Positions 47,752 through 56,203 of a stretch of 64,000 nt of DNA are shown here, in pieces. The notes beneath the pieces were generated by a model. The model saw nothing but the letters and a program-made list of their open reading frames with translations, was not told the origin of the DNA and did not search any database. The stretch spans positions 496,001 to 560,000 of the forward strand of contig NZ_JACCFG010000001.1 of the NCBI RefSeq assembly GCF_013416555.1. The letters run 5' to 3'. The number at the start of each line of letters is the position of its first letter. Position 1 is the first letter of the stretch. The translations under genes and the position numbers were made by a program. Origin of the DNA: Sphingomonas sp. R-74633. Lineage in GTDB: Bacteria; Pseudomonadota; Alphaproteobacteria; Sphingomonadales; Sphingomonadaceae.

Positions 47752-48702
47752 TCAGTTCGCCCCGGAGATCCGCCCGAGGTCGCGCGGCTTGAGCGGCAGG
47801 CGGAACTCGCAGAGGTAGCGGTTGCGGTCGTCGCTCTCGATCACCGAAGCCGGGCCGCCGCCGATATGGGGCAGCGAGATCCACAGCTGGGCCCCGGTCG
47901 CGAAGGGCGCGCTCGTCTCGAACTCGACCATCTGCGGAGTGATCGCGCGCAGCTTGACGTTCCACCAGCGCACACCCTCGCGCACCCGCGCCGGGGCGTC
48001 GAGGCGGATTGCCTGCTTGTCGGGGATCAGGCCGTTCGGCTCGCCGATCATCGCCATGCGGGTGTGGTGCGACGGCGCCTGTTGCACCTGGCGCAACCAG
48101 GGCATGAGCAGCTGCCAGGGAATATCCTCGTCAAAGGCGACGCCGGCGGCATTGCCCTGCGACCATTTCACCACGCCATCGAGCGGGCGCAGGCCGTCGA
48201 AATTGATCTGGACCGAGTCGCCCACCTGGAGCGCGATGTCGGTCTCGAAGCCGCAGCCGCCCTGGGAGAGGTTGCGGGCGCGGGTGAATTCCACCTGGTT
48301 GCCGCGGCGCACGCAGATCGTCTGGTGCAACTCGACGCGCGGCACGCTGCGGCGCTCGGCGGGGAGGGCGGCGAGGTTACGGGCAATCGTGCTGATCACG
48401 TCGATCGGCTCGGCGAACAGGAAGCCGGCCGAGCCCTGCTCGGTCCAGCCGATGCGCCCGGCCAGCGACTGGCCGTTGGCGAGCTCGAGGTGGAGCCCTT
48501 CGCTTTCCACCACTTCGTCCTCGAGCGCGAGCATGGCGCCGACCGAACTCAGCTTGCGGAGCGTGCAGGGCAGGCGACTGGTTTCGCCGACGAGAAAGGC
48601 GGAATCGAATGCGGTGTGCTCACCCGGCTCGGCCAGAGGCTGCACTGCCGGCAGCTCGCCCGAGAGGCTGAAAATCGTGGAGGACGCAAGTCCTTGTCGC
48701 AT
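47752..48702 (-). CDS. Multi-domain PilZ protein
   Basis: 316 residues made of three PilZ-like units. The middle one (about 115-205) has the c-di-GMP motifs: ERRSVPR (RxxxR) and RNLSQGGCGFET (NxSxxG). The first (LPCTLRKLSSVGAMLALEDE) and the last (AIRLDAPARVREGVRWW, ITPQMVEFETSAPF) look degenerate. No membrane segment. Likely a cytoplasmic c-di-GMP receptor; target unknown. ATG at 48702 is the likely start; the frame is open to 48753. Confidence 0.85.
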   Translation of the reverse strand: MRQGLASSTIFSLSGELPAVQPLAEPGEHTAFDSAFLVGETSRLPCTLRKLSSVGAMLALEDEVVESEGLHLELANGQSLAGRIGWTEQGSAGFLFAEPIDVISTIARNLAALPAERRSVPRVELHQTICVRRGNQVEFTRARNLSQGGCGFETDIALQVGDSVQINFDGLRPLDGVVKWSQGNAAGVAFDEDIPWQLLMPWLRQVQQAPSHHTRMAMIGEPNGLIPDKQAIRLDAPARVREGVRWWNVKLRAITPQMVEFETSAPFATGAQLWISLPHIGGGPASVIESDDRNRYLCEFRLPLKPRDLGRISGAN

Positions 48703-48807
48703 AACTAATTTTTTCCCGCCCCAGCGCCCGTGTGGATAGTGGGCGCTGGGCATGAAGGCGGGGTTAAGCCGCAGGGTTGCGGAATCCCTAATGCGGCGGT
48801 GAAACGA

Positions 48808-49461
48808 TCAATCGCGGTCGGGCGCACCGAGCGGGAAATAGCCGCGATAGGGCCGCGCTTCCTCGACGCAGCGGGCAACCGAGGGGCGGGCGAGCAGCCG
48901 GGCGCGATAGGCGCGCAGATGGGTTAATGCCTCCGGGATCCGGCGGACCCAATCGGCGTAGAAGAGCGAGGGCGCGGCGGCGCAGTCGGCCAGCGTGAAG
49001 GCGTCGCCTACGGCCCATTCGCGATCGGCTAGATAAGTGTCGAGCCAGGCATAGACCTTGTCGAGCTTCGCCATCGCTTCGTCGAGACCGATCGGATCGC
49101 GCCGTCCTTCGGGCAGCAGCGAATTGAGTACGGGGCGCTGCATCAGGCCCATGACGTGATTGTCGAAGATCCGGTCGAGCATCCGCGCCTGCACCGCGAG
49201 ATCGGGATCGGCCGGGATCATCGCCACGGGGCCGGGATGATGGACCTGCAGATATTCGATGACCGCGGTTGCTTCGACGATCGTGCGATCGCCATCGACC
49301 AGGATCGGGAAGAGCTTGAGCGGCCAGCGGGCTTCCAACTCCGCGCCCGCTTCGGCGTCTTCCAGATTGCGGAAGATGAACGGGGTGCCGTTTTCGTAAA
49401 GCGGGATCAGCGCCTTCCAGGTGTAGGAGGAGAAGGGGTGGCCGAAGAGCTGGAGAGTCAT
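48808..49461 (-). CDS. Glutathione S-transferase family protein
   Basis: 217 residues: thioredoxin-like N-domain (LQLFGHPFSSYTWKALIPLY, LFPILVDGDRTIVEATAVIE YL) and an alpha-helical C-domain (WAVGDAFTLADCAAAPSLFY with the conserved N-cap box). It likely uses a Ser or Tyr near residues 11-14 to activate glutathione. Substrate not predictable. Confidence 0.9.
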   Translation of the reverse strand: MTLQLFGHPFSSYTWKALIPLYENGTPFIFRNLEDAEAGAELEARWPLKLFPILVDGDRTIVEATAVIEYLQVHHPGPVAMIPADPDLAVQARMLDRIFDNHVMGLMQRPVLNSLLPEGRRDPIGLDEAMAKLDKVYAWLDTYLADREWAVGDAFTLADCAAAPSLFYADWVRRIPEALTHLRAYRARLLARPSVARCVEEARPYRGYFPLGAPDRD

Positions 49462-49562
49462 GGCATCCTCGAATAGTTAGGTTTATGGCTAAGTATCTTG
49501 GCGTAAGGAGGTTGTCACGCGAAATCGCATGTTCCGTGTCTCTCTCGCAGGCGCGCTTCGTT

Positions 49563-49684
49563 CCCCTCCCTGGAAGGGAGGGGTTAGGGGTGGGTGGATG
49601 TATGCGATACATCGAAGGAAGGTGGCCTGCCGGCGGTACGCCCGGACGCGACCCACCCCCAGCCCCTCCCTTCCAGGGAGGGGA
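49563..49684. repeat. Palindromic repeat upstream of GST gene
   Basis: Self-complementary arms CCCTCCCTGGAAGGGAGGGG (near 49565) and CCCCTCCCTTCCAGGGAGGG (near 49664), extended by GGGGTGGGT and ACCCACCCCC, flank about 50 bases. Same architecture as the element at 159-282 but with different sequence. It fills the gap between the moaC stop and the GST start. Confidence 0.85.
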
Positions 49685-49701
49685 GCTTGAAGGACATGCC
49701 C

Positions 49702-50307
49702 TTAAGCCGCCCAGTCGCCCGATTTGCCGCCCTTTTTGGAGAGCAGGCGGATATCGCCGATCACCATCGCCTTATCGAGCGCCTTGGCCATGTCGTAGAG
49801 CGTGAGCAGCGCAGTCGAGACGGCAGTGAGCGCCTCCATCTCGACCCCGGTCTGCGCCTCGGTGGCGGCCGTCGCGGTGACGGTGACGCCGGTCTCGTCG
49901 GGAGCGAGATCGACCGCCACCCGGGTCAGCGGCAGCGGGTGGCAGAGCGGGATCAACTCGGCGGTACGCTTGGCGGCCATGATTCCGGCGATGCGCGCGG
50001 TGGCGAGGACGTCACCCTTCTTCACGGCGCCCGCGCGGATCGCGGCGGCAGCCTGCGCCGACATGGTGATGCGCCCGGTGGCGACGGCCTCGCGCTGGGT
50101 CACCGCCTTGCCCGCGACATCGACCATGCGCGCGGCGCCGGTCTCGTCGAGGTGGGTGAGTTTACCAATTTCCCTCTCCCCATCGGGGAGAGGGAGGGAG
50201 CCGACGAAGTCGGCGGAAGGGAGAGGGGCATGAGAAGCGGTCGACGACTGCCCCTCTCCCCGACCCTCTCCCCGGAGGGGAGAGGGAGATTTATGCTCTC
50301 CGCTCAC
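49702..50307 (-). CDS. moaC: Cyclic pyranopterin monophosphate synthase MoaC with in-frame palindromic insert
   Basis: Second step of molybdenum cofactor synthesis. Residues 50-201 are a full Moa[78 protein letters not shown]. The GTG start overlaps the trpC stop by 4 bases (GTGA) and gives MSGE, then about 45 residues encoded by a palindromic repeat ([25 protein letters not shown]), before the conserved LTHLD. No ATG, GTG or TTG lies between the repeat and LTHLD, and the next Met (residue 61) is inside the conserved region. The insert therefore seems to be translated. Confidence 0.9.
   Translation of the reverse strand: MSGEHKSPSPLRGEGRGEGQSSTASHAPLPSADFVGSLPLPDGEREIGKLTHLDETGAARMVDVAGKAVTQREAVATGRITMSAQAAAAIRAGAVKKGDVLATARIAGIMAAKRTAELIPLCHPLPLTRVAVDLAPDETGVTVTATAATEAQTGVEMEALTAVSTALLTLYDMAKALDKAMVIGDIRLLSKKGGKSGDWAA
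50171..50288. repeat. Palindromic repeat inside the moaC 5' end
   Basis: TCCCTCTCCCCATCGGGGAG-AGGGAGGG at 50171-50198 and CCCCTCTCCC-CGACCCTCTC-CCCGGAGGGGAGAGGGA at 50251-50288 are two arms of one palindromic element, with an inner CCGACGAAGTCGGCGG stem. It is open in the moaC frame across its full length. Confidence 0.88.
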
Positions 50308-51089
50308 CCAACCAGCGCCCGGGTCGCAGCCTCGACATCGGCTTGCCGCATGAGCGACTCGCCGATCAGGAAGCAGCGAATGTCGTGTTCGGCCATCGCA
50401 TCGAGATCGGCGCGGCCATTGAGCCCGGACTCGGCGACGAAGGTGCAGTCCTTCGGCGCCTGCCCGACCAGGTCATAGGTCTTCTGCACGTCGACCTCGA
50501 AGGTCTTGAGATTGCGGTTGTTCACCCCGATCAACCGCGACCGGAGCTTGAGCGCGCGTTCCAGCTCGTCGGCATCATGGACCTCGACCAGCACGTCCAT
50601 GCCGAGGCCGAATGCGGCGTCCTCGATCTCGGCCATCTGCCCGTCCTCGAGCGCGGCGACGATGATCAGGATCGCGTCGGCGCCGATCGCGCGCGATTCG
50701 AGCACCTGCCAGGGATCGACCATGAAGTCCTTGCGGATCACCGGCAGCTTGCAGGCGGCGCGGGCGGCGATGAGATAGTCCTCATGCCCCTGGAAATATT
50801 CCTGGTCGGTCAGCACCGACAGGCAGGCGGCGCCGCCGGCCTGATAGGCGCGGGCATGGGCGGGGGGATCGAAATCGGCGCGGATCAGGCCCTTGGACGG
50901 GCTGGCCTTCTTGATCTCGGCGATCAGGCCGTAGCCGGTCGCGGCTTTGGCATCGAGCGCAGCCTTGAAGCCGCGCGGCGGGGTGCGGGTGAGCGCCATG
51001 CCGTGCAGGTCGGCGACCGACGTCGTTTTGCGGCGCGCAGCGACTTCGTCGTGCTTGGTGGCGATGATCGTGTCGAGGATGGTGCTCAT
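50304..51089 (-). CDS. trpC: Indole-3-glycerol phosphate synthase
   Basis: 261-residue TIM barrel for the fourth step of tryptophan synthesis. [69 protein letters not shown] and [10 protein letters not shown] hold the catalytic Lys/Glu set. ATG overlaps the trpD stop by one base (TGATG), and its own stop overlaps the moaC start (GTGA). Confidence 0.97.
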   Translation of the reverse strand: MSTILDTIIATKHDEVAARRKTTSVADLHGMALTRTPPRGFKAALDAKAATGYGLIAEIKKASPSKGLIRADFDPPAHARAYQAGGAACLSVLTDQEYFQGHEDYLIAARAACKLPVIRKDFMVDPWQVLESRAIGADAILIIVAALEDGQMAEIEDAAFGLGMDVLVEVHDADELERALKLRSRLIGVNNRNLKTFEVDVQKTYDLVGQAPKDCTFVAESGLNGRADLDAMAEHDIRCFLIGESLMRQADVEAATRALVG

Positions 51090-52081
51090 CAAAAGGCGAT
51101 CCAGCAGTCGAGCAGCGCGTTGGCAAGGCCCTTGTCGATCGTCTCGGCGGCTTCCTCGGCGCCTTCGCGCAAGTCGCTGGCCGCGCCCGCGATCACGAGC
51201 GCGGCGGCGGCGTTGAGCAGCACGGCGTCGCGATAGGGGCCGGGCTCGCCCTGGAGCAGCCGGCGCAGCGCCAGCGCGTTATATTCGGGGTCGCCGCCGC
51301 GGATCGCCGAGAGCGGGTGGCGGGGCAGGCCGGCATCCTCGGGCACGATGCGCGAAGGCAGGCCCGAACTGCCGATGCTCACGACCACGCTGGCATGCTC
51401 GGTCGAAAGCTCGTCCAGCCCTTCCTCGCCCGAGACGATCGCGGCGGCCTCGACGCCGAGCTGCTCGAGCGCCTCGGCATAGATCGGCGCATAATCGGGG
51501 CGGGCGATACCGATCAGCTGACGGGTAACATGCGCGGGGTTCGCCAGCGGTCCCATCAGGTTGAAGATCGTGCGGCGGCCGATCCGGCGGCGCAGCGGGC
51601 CGATGCGGGCCATCGACGGGTGGTGCGCCTGGGCGAAGAGGAAGGCGATGCCGAGCTCGTGCAGGCTCTCCTCGGCGCGCGCACCGGCACGGTCGAGATT
51701 GAGGCCCAGCGCCTCGAGCGTGTCCGCGGCGCCCGATTTGGACGAGGCGGCGCGGTTGCCGTGCTTGGCGACCGGCACGCCGGCCGCCGCGACGACCAGG
51801 CTGACCGCGGTCGAGACGTTGAGCGTGTGATGCCCGTCACCCCCGGTGCCGCATACGTCGATCGCGCCTTCGGGCGCCGTGATCGGGATCAGCCGCGCGC
51901 GCATCGCCCGGGCGGCCTCGGCAATCTCGATGCTGGTCTCGCCGCGTTCGGATAGCGCGATCAGGAAACGCTCGATCTCGGGCTCGGGCGCGGTGCCGTC
52001 GAGGATGTCGGCAAAGGCCTGCGCCGCGGATTCGCGGGCGAGCGGCGATACGGGATCGGGGAGGAGGCTGAACGTCGTCAC
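51089..52081 (-). CDS. trpD: Anthranilate phosphoribosyltransferase
   Basis: 330 residues; couples anthranilate to [23 protein letters not shown] (PRPP binding), [54 protein letters not shown] start. First gene of trpD-trpC-moaC; trpG and trpE are 2 and 4 kb upstream on the same strand, separated by unrelated genes. Confidence 0.97.
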   Translation of the reverse strand: MTTFSLLPDPVSPLARESAAQAFADILDGTAPEPEIERFLIALSERGETSIEIAEAARAMRARLIPITAPEGAIDVCGTGGDGHHTLNVSTAVSLVVAAAGVPVAKHGNRAASSKSGAADTLEALGLNLDRAGARAEESLHELGIAFLFAQAHHPSMARIGPLRRRIGRRTIFNLMGPLANPAHVTRQLIGIARPDYAPIYAEALEQLGVEAAAIVSGEEGLDELSTEHASVVVSIGSSGLPSRIVPEDAGLPRHPLSAIRGGDPEYNALALRRLLQGEPGPYRDAVLLNAAAALVIAGAASDLREGAEEAAETIDKGLANALLDCWIAF

Positions 52082-52129
52082 GCGGGCTCTATCGGGCCTT
52101 CAGCAGGGCCAAGTCGAGAAATTCCTGCT

Positions 52130-53665
52130 TTAGCCTGCCTCGATAAGATGGCGCCCTTCGGGGCTGATCGCCAGGTCGCGCCAGTCGAGCTCTTCCTGGA
52201 GCTGCTCGTAAAGGTCCTGCCCGATCACGTCGCTGTCGCGCAGATGATCGAGCTTGTCGCGCTGGGCGGCGATCGCGCACAGGCGCAGGCGCTGGCGGGC
52301 GTCGAACTCGGGGCAGACATTGACGGCGCCGTTGCGATCGATCTCGAACTGGCGGCGCGTCTCTTCGGCGATACGGCCCTCTTCGCTCTCCAGCGCGGCG
52401 AGCGCGGCCTCGGCGAGCTTGCGGCGGGCGTGGTTGAGCAGCTCTTCGCCATCGCCCTTGCCGGCGAGGCCGAGCAGCTTGATCAGCGGCTGGAGCGTGA
52501 GCCCCTGCAGCACCAGTGTCGCCAGCACCACGGCGAAGGCGGCGAGCACGATCATGTCGCGCTGGGGGAAGTCATGCGGCAAGGCCATGGCGGTGGCGAG
52601 CGTCACCAGCCCGCGCATCCCGCACCAGCCGACGACCACGCTCTGCGCGAAGCTGGGTGGGGGCAAGCCGCCGCGCAGGACGGGCAGGGCGCGGACGATG
52701 AGGTTGTAGGTCAGCGACCAGGCCATGCGCGTGACGATCACGCCGAGCACCACCAGTCCGGCGAACCCTGCGGCCTCGCGCAGCCGCTCGGCGCTCATCG
52801 CGGCGACGATCTGGCGCGCCTGCATGCCCATCAGCAGGAAGGCGACGACGTTGAGCACGAACACGCCCACGCCCCATACCGCGAAGGACTGCACCCGGTT
52901 GCGCGCGCTGATCGGCACGGCGGGCGAATTGGAGACGTACATCGCGCAGGTCACCACGCAGAGCACCGCCGATAGCCCCAGCCGCTCGGCGATGATCCAG
53001 GCGATCCACGTGTTGACGAACTCGAACAGGTTTCCGCCGAACGAGCCCCGGGTGAACGGCATCAGCTTGCCCATCAGCCAGCCACAGGCGAGCCCGAGCA
53101 ATATGCCGCCGGGCACCGCGAGGCTGAGCCTTGTGGCGACCATCGCGTCGATCCCGCCATGGCTCTGCACCGCCAGCGCCGAGGCGAAGAGCAGCAGCGC
53201 GGTGGCGTCGTTGAGCAGGCTCTCGCCGGTGAGCACCTGGACGGTGCGGCGCGGGAGGGCGGCGGACTGCAGCACGGTGGTGGCGGCCGCTGCGTCGGGC
53301 GGGGCGACGATCGCGCCCAGCGCGATGGCGGCGGCGATCGGCAGCCCGGCGAAGGCCCAGCCGATCCAGGCGACCACTGCAGTGGAGAGTAGTACCGCGA
53401 TCACCGCGAGCGCGACGAGCGGCCGCCACAGCCGCTTGATCGCCGCGAGGGGGAAGTCAAACGCCGCGTCGAGCAGCACCGGCGCGATGAACAGCGCCAT
53501 CGCGGTGTGCCCGTCGAGCGCGATGTCGGGCGATCCGGGGATCGTCGCGACGATCACGCCGGCGGCGGCGAGCATCGTCGGATAGGGAATCGGCGTGCGC
53601 CGCGAGACCTGCAGCAGCAGGACCGCGAGCGCGAGCAGCGCGACGAGGCTCTCGAAGAAAGTCAC
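52130..53665 (-). CDS. Na+/H+ antiporter, CPA1 family
   Basis: 511 residues. About 12 membrane spans in the first ~390 residues with family blocks ALFIAPVLLDAAFDFPL, GAIVAPPDAAAATTVL (the transport Asp pair), LTGESLLNDATALLLFASA and WCGMRGLVTLATAMALP. The last ~120 residues are a soluble tail (EEGRIAEETRRQFEIDRNG, DKLDHLRDSDVIGQDLYEQL). Matches the bacterial NhaP/YjcE-like exchangers. GTG start. Confidence 0.92.
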   Translation of the reverse strand: MTFFESLVALLALAVLLLQVSRRTPIPYPTMLAAAGVIVATIPGSPDIALDGHTAMALFIAPVLLDAAFDFPLAAIKRLWRPLVALAVIAVLLSTAVVAWIGWAFAGLPIAAAIALGAIVAPPDAAAATTVLQSAALPRRTVQVLTGESLLNDATALLLFASALAVQSHGGIDAMVATRLSLAVPGGILLGLACGWLMGKLMPFTRGSFGGNLFEFVNTWIAWIIAERLGLSAVLCVVTCAMYVSNSPAVPISARNRVQSFAVWGVGVFVLNVVAFLLMGMQARQIVAAMSAERLREAAGFAGLVVLGVIVTRMAWSLTYNLIVRALPVLRGGLPPPSFAQSVVVGWCGMRGLVTLATAMALPHDFPQRDMIVLAAFAVVLATLVLQGLTLQPLIKLLGLAGKGDGEELLNHARRKLAEAALAALESEEGRIAEETRRQFEIDRNGAVNVCPEFDARQRLRLCAIAAQRDKLDHLRDSDVIGQDLYEQLQEELDWRDLAISPEGRHLIEAG

Positions 53666-53698
53666 GCGGTGGAGGCTAGCGCCCGTGCCGCGCGGTGC

Positions 53699-53726
53699 AA
53701 TCCCCCTCCCGCACGGGGAGAGGGAA
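53699..53726. repeat. Short palindrome near EF-hand gene
   Basis: CCCCCTCCCGCACGGGGAGAGGG forms a hairpin similar to one arm of the larger palindromic elements. It sits between the antiporter start and the end of the EF-hand gene, both on the minus strand. Probably a remnant element; it may also end the EF-hand transcript. Confidence 0.5.
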
Positions 53727-53733
53727 AGGCAGG

Positions 53734-54084
53734 TCAGTTCATGTTGCCCGGCAGGGCCTGCGGCGCAGCGGCGGGCGGAGCAGCGTCATCCTCCGGACCG
53801 TCAAACCCGTGCGGCCCGTGATGCCGGCCATGCCCGTGCGGCGGCGGGGGCGGGACTTCGCCGACGATCAGCTTACCGTCCTTGTTGGCATCGAAGCGGT
53901 CGAACCGGGCATTGGCCGCTGCGACCCATTCGGCGCGGGTGATCGTGCCGTCGCCATTGGCGTCGGCATGGGCGAAGGGTCCCATCGGGCCACGGCCCAT
54001 GCTGGCAACGGCGATGCCGCCCGCCGCGACCGTGACCAGCACGCCGGCGAGCGTCGCGCCGACAAGCTGAAGCTTGTGATTCAT
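53734..54084 (-). CDS. Exported EF-hand protein
   Basis: 116 residues. N-terminal signal or anchor MNHKLQLVGATLAGVLVTVA, two EF-hand loops DANGDGTITRAE (41-52) and DANKDGKLIVGE (65-76), and a low-complexity tail rich in Pro, His and Gly (PPPPHGHGRHHGPHGFD). Likely periplasmic calcium-binding protein. ATG 54084 has GGAGAG five bases upstream. Confidence 0.82.
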   Translation of the reverse strand: MNHKLQLVGATLAGVLVTVAAGGIAVASMGRGPMGPFAHADANGDGTITRAEWVAAANARFDRFDANKDGKLIVGEVPPPPPHGHGRHHGPHGFDGPEDDAAPPAAAPQALPGNMN

Positions 54085-54191
54085 TGCACTCTCCATGTGC
54101 CCGGGGATCGGGCCATGGTGCAGGGAATCGCAGCGCCACGTCGCGCGCCGATGTCACCGCACGCGCGAAATTGTCGCAAATCTATGCAGGT

Positions 54192-54776
54192 TCAGGCGAA
54201 CGCGTGCGCCTCGATCCCGGATAGCCGCAGGAAGTTCGCCAGCATGGCGTGGCCATGCTCGGTGGCGATGCTCTCGGGGTGGAACTGCACGCCGTGGATC
54301 GGCAGCTCCTTGTGGCGGAAGCCCATCACATGCGCGTCGTCCGCCGTGGCGTTGACCACCAGATCGTCGGGAATATCGGTGACGATCAGCGAGTGATAGC
54401 GCGTCGCGGTGAAAGGCGAGGGCAGGCCGGTGAACAGGCCGGTGCCGTCATGGCTCACCGGGCTGGTCTTGCCGTGCATCAGCCCGCCGCGCACGACCGA
54501 ACCGCCGAAATGCTGGCCGATCGCCTGATGGCCGAGGCACACGCCGAGGAGGGGCTTTCCGAGATCGGCGCAGGCCGCGACGAGATCGAGGCTGATCCCC
54601 GCTTCGTTGGGCGTGCACGGCCCCGGCGAGATCAGGAAGGCCTGGGCGTTGCTCGCCACTGCGTCGCGCGCGCTGAGCGCGTCGTTGCGCACCACCTGGA
54701 CCTCGGTGCCGAGCTCCATCAGGTAGTGGACGAGGTTCCAGGTGAAGCTGTCGTAATTGTCGATGACGAGGATCAT
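54192..54776 (-). CDS. trpG: Anthranilate synthase component II (glutamine amidotransferase)
   Basis: 194-residue class I amidotransferase that feeds ammonia to Trp[26 protein letters not shown], catalytic Cys80 in [13 protein letters not shown], His in [13 protein letters not shown]. It may also serve 4-amino-4-deoxychorismate synthesis. ATG 54776 ([11 protein letters not shown]) is the family start. It is 10 bases after the phosphodiester glycosidase gene on the same strand. Confidence 0.95.
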   Translation of the reverse strand: MILVIDNYDSFTWNLVHYLMELGTEVQVVRNDALSARDAVASNAQAFLISPGPCTPNEAGISLDLVAACADLGKPLLGVCLGHQAIGQHFGGSVVRGGLMHGKTSPVSHDGTGLFTGLPSPFTATRYHSLIVTDIPDDLVVNATADDAHVMGFRHKELPIHGVQFHPESIATEHGHAMLANFLRLSGIEAHAFA

Positions 54777-54786
54777 GCGGAATGCG

Positions 54787-55536
54787 CTACCTTTTCTGGA
54801 GCGCGACGACAATCGGCCCGATCGGTGCCCCGCCGTCGAGGCGGCCCGATACCGGATCCCATAGCCGCGAAACCGCGCCGTCGAGATAGAGCGCGTCGGG
54901 TGCGGCGAGCTTGTCGCGGAACAGGCGGGCGAAGCGGCCGAACGACACCGGCTCCTTGCTGATCGCGAACCAGGCGCTGCCATTCATGCCGACGCCCACG
55001 GCGTTGCGAACCGTCAGCGACGTGCCGTTTTCGGCGAGCTTGGGATGGAGCTGGCCGCCGATCAGCAGCATCGGCCCCGACTGGGTGGCGAAGCGGACAT
55101 GGGCGGGCTTGTTCGCGGCGAAATCATCGGTGGTCGCCACGTGCCAGCCCCTGGCATCGCCCCAGAACACGCCGTTGGGCTGCATGTGGAAATTGCCGGG
55201 GCCGGGGCGCCGGTTGAGCGGCTTCTGCTCGGCGCCGTCCTCGACATAATAGCCGATCGGCAAACCCGCGGCGTCGAACATGCCCGCGTTCATCGCGAAG
55301 GCGATGCGCGGATAGCGCTCGCCCAGCCGCGGCTCGAGCCCGGTAAAGTCGCGCATCGGGCGGCCATCCGCGCCCTGGTCGACCAGCAGCAGATCGTGCT
55401 TCTGCGGATCGGCGCGGCACACGGTGAAGCGCGTATCCTCGAAGCTGATGTCCTGGCACGCGTCGTCAATCCCTCCGCGAGAGGAGCAGGCGGCTAGCAT
55501 CAGGAGGGCGCCGGCAGCGGCGATCGGCCGGATCAT
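54787..55536 (-). CDS. Phosphodiester glycosidase (NAGPA-like) lipoprotein
   Basis: 249 residues. Lipoprotein signal [13 protein letters not shown] with lipobox Cys, then the NAGPA-like domain: [67 protein letters not shown] and [19 protein letters not shown]. Family members cleave phosphodiester-linked sugars or related exopolysaccharide bonds; here it is likely attached to a membrane in the periplasm. ATG 55536 or GTG 55545; no ribosome site decides. Confidence 0.88.
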   Translation of the reverse strand: MIRPIAAAGALLMLAACSSRGGIDDACQDISFEDTRFTVCRADPQKHDLLLVDQGADGRPMRDFTGLEPRLGERYPRIAFAMNAGMFDAAGLPIGYYVEDGAEQKPLNRRPGPGNFHMQPNGVFWGDARGWHVATTDDFAANKPAHVRFATQSGPMLLIGGQLHPKLAENGTSLTVRNAVGVGMNGSAWFAISKEPVSFGRFARLFRDKLAAPDALYLDGAVSRLWDPVSGRLDGGAPIGPIVVALQKR

Positions 55537-55651
55537 GCCTGCCACTTAGGAGGAAATGTCGCCGAGGCAAGCCACGCGCGTGCCTTGGGCTTGCCACAGT
55601 AGGGCGGCACGTCCAGCGGCGAGGGGCGTTGTAACGCCAAGAGGAGTGTTC

Positions 55652-56068
55652 ATGATCGTTCGTTTGCTTGTTGCCGCCGCGCTGCTCGCCGGTCCTGCCA
55701 TGGCGCAGGACAGCAAGCAGTCCCAGGATAGCAGCAGCGGCCCGCCCAAGCGCGTGCGCAGCATCCTGCTCTACGGCAAGGAAGAATGCCCGAAGTCGCA
55801 GAACGAGGAAGAAATCGTCGTCTGCGCCAATGCCGGCGAATCGCCCTATCGCATCCCCAAGGCATTCCGCGACAAGCCCAAGGAAGGCCCCGGTGGCCAG
55901 GCCTGGACCAACCGCGTCGAGATGGTCGAGGACGTCAACCGTGCCGGCCTGCCGAACAGCTGCTCGCCGGTGGGCAGCGGCGGCCAGACCGGCTGCACGC
56001 GCCAGATGATCCGCCAATGGTATCAGGAGCGCCTCGACGCCAAGGCGAAGGCCGCGCAGATTCCTTGA
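55652..56068 (+). CDS. Exported hypothetical protein
   Basis: 138 residues: signal peptide MIVRLLVAAALLAGPAMA, then a hydrophilic domain with four cysteines (GKEECPKS, VVCANAG, NSCSPVGSGGQTGC) likely paired in the periplasm, and a basic helical tail (TRQMIRQWYQERLDAKAKA). ATG has GAGGAG six bases upstream. It interrupts the minus-strand block between trpE and trpG. I do not recognise the family. Confidence 0.78.
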   Translation: MIVRLLVAAALLAGPAMAQDSKQSQDSSSGPPKRVRSILLYGKEECPKSQNEEEIVVCANAGESPYRIPKAFRDKPKEGPGGQAWTNRVEMVEDVNRAGLPNSCSPVGSGGQTGCTRQMIRQWYQERLDAKAKAAQIP

Positions 56069-56076
56069 GGTAAAAC

Positions 56077-56201
56077 TCCCGCTCCCTTTGGGAGCGGGAA
56101 GGGGCCCGCGAGGCGAAGCCGAGTGGGAAGGGTGAGGGCAGGTTTCTTTCCTCACCCTTCCGCCGCTTCGCGGCTCCCTCCCTCTCCCAAAGGGAGAGGG
56201 A
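56077..56201. repeat. Palindromic repeat next to trpE stop
   Basis: CTCCCGCTCCCTTTGGGAGC-GGGAAG near 56077 and CTCCCTCTCCCAAAGGGAGA-GGG near 56180 are the outer arms; inside, GGGAAGGGTGAGG and CCTCACCCTTCC also pair. It lies between the exported protein gene and trpE, ending two bases before the trpE stop. Confidence 0.88.
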
Positions 56202-56203
56202 TC

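Noticed and set aside
48703..48807. Gap between the GST and PilZ genes
   Set aside because: Contains no open frame, hairpin with T-run or repeat that I can support.
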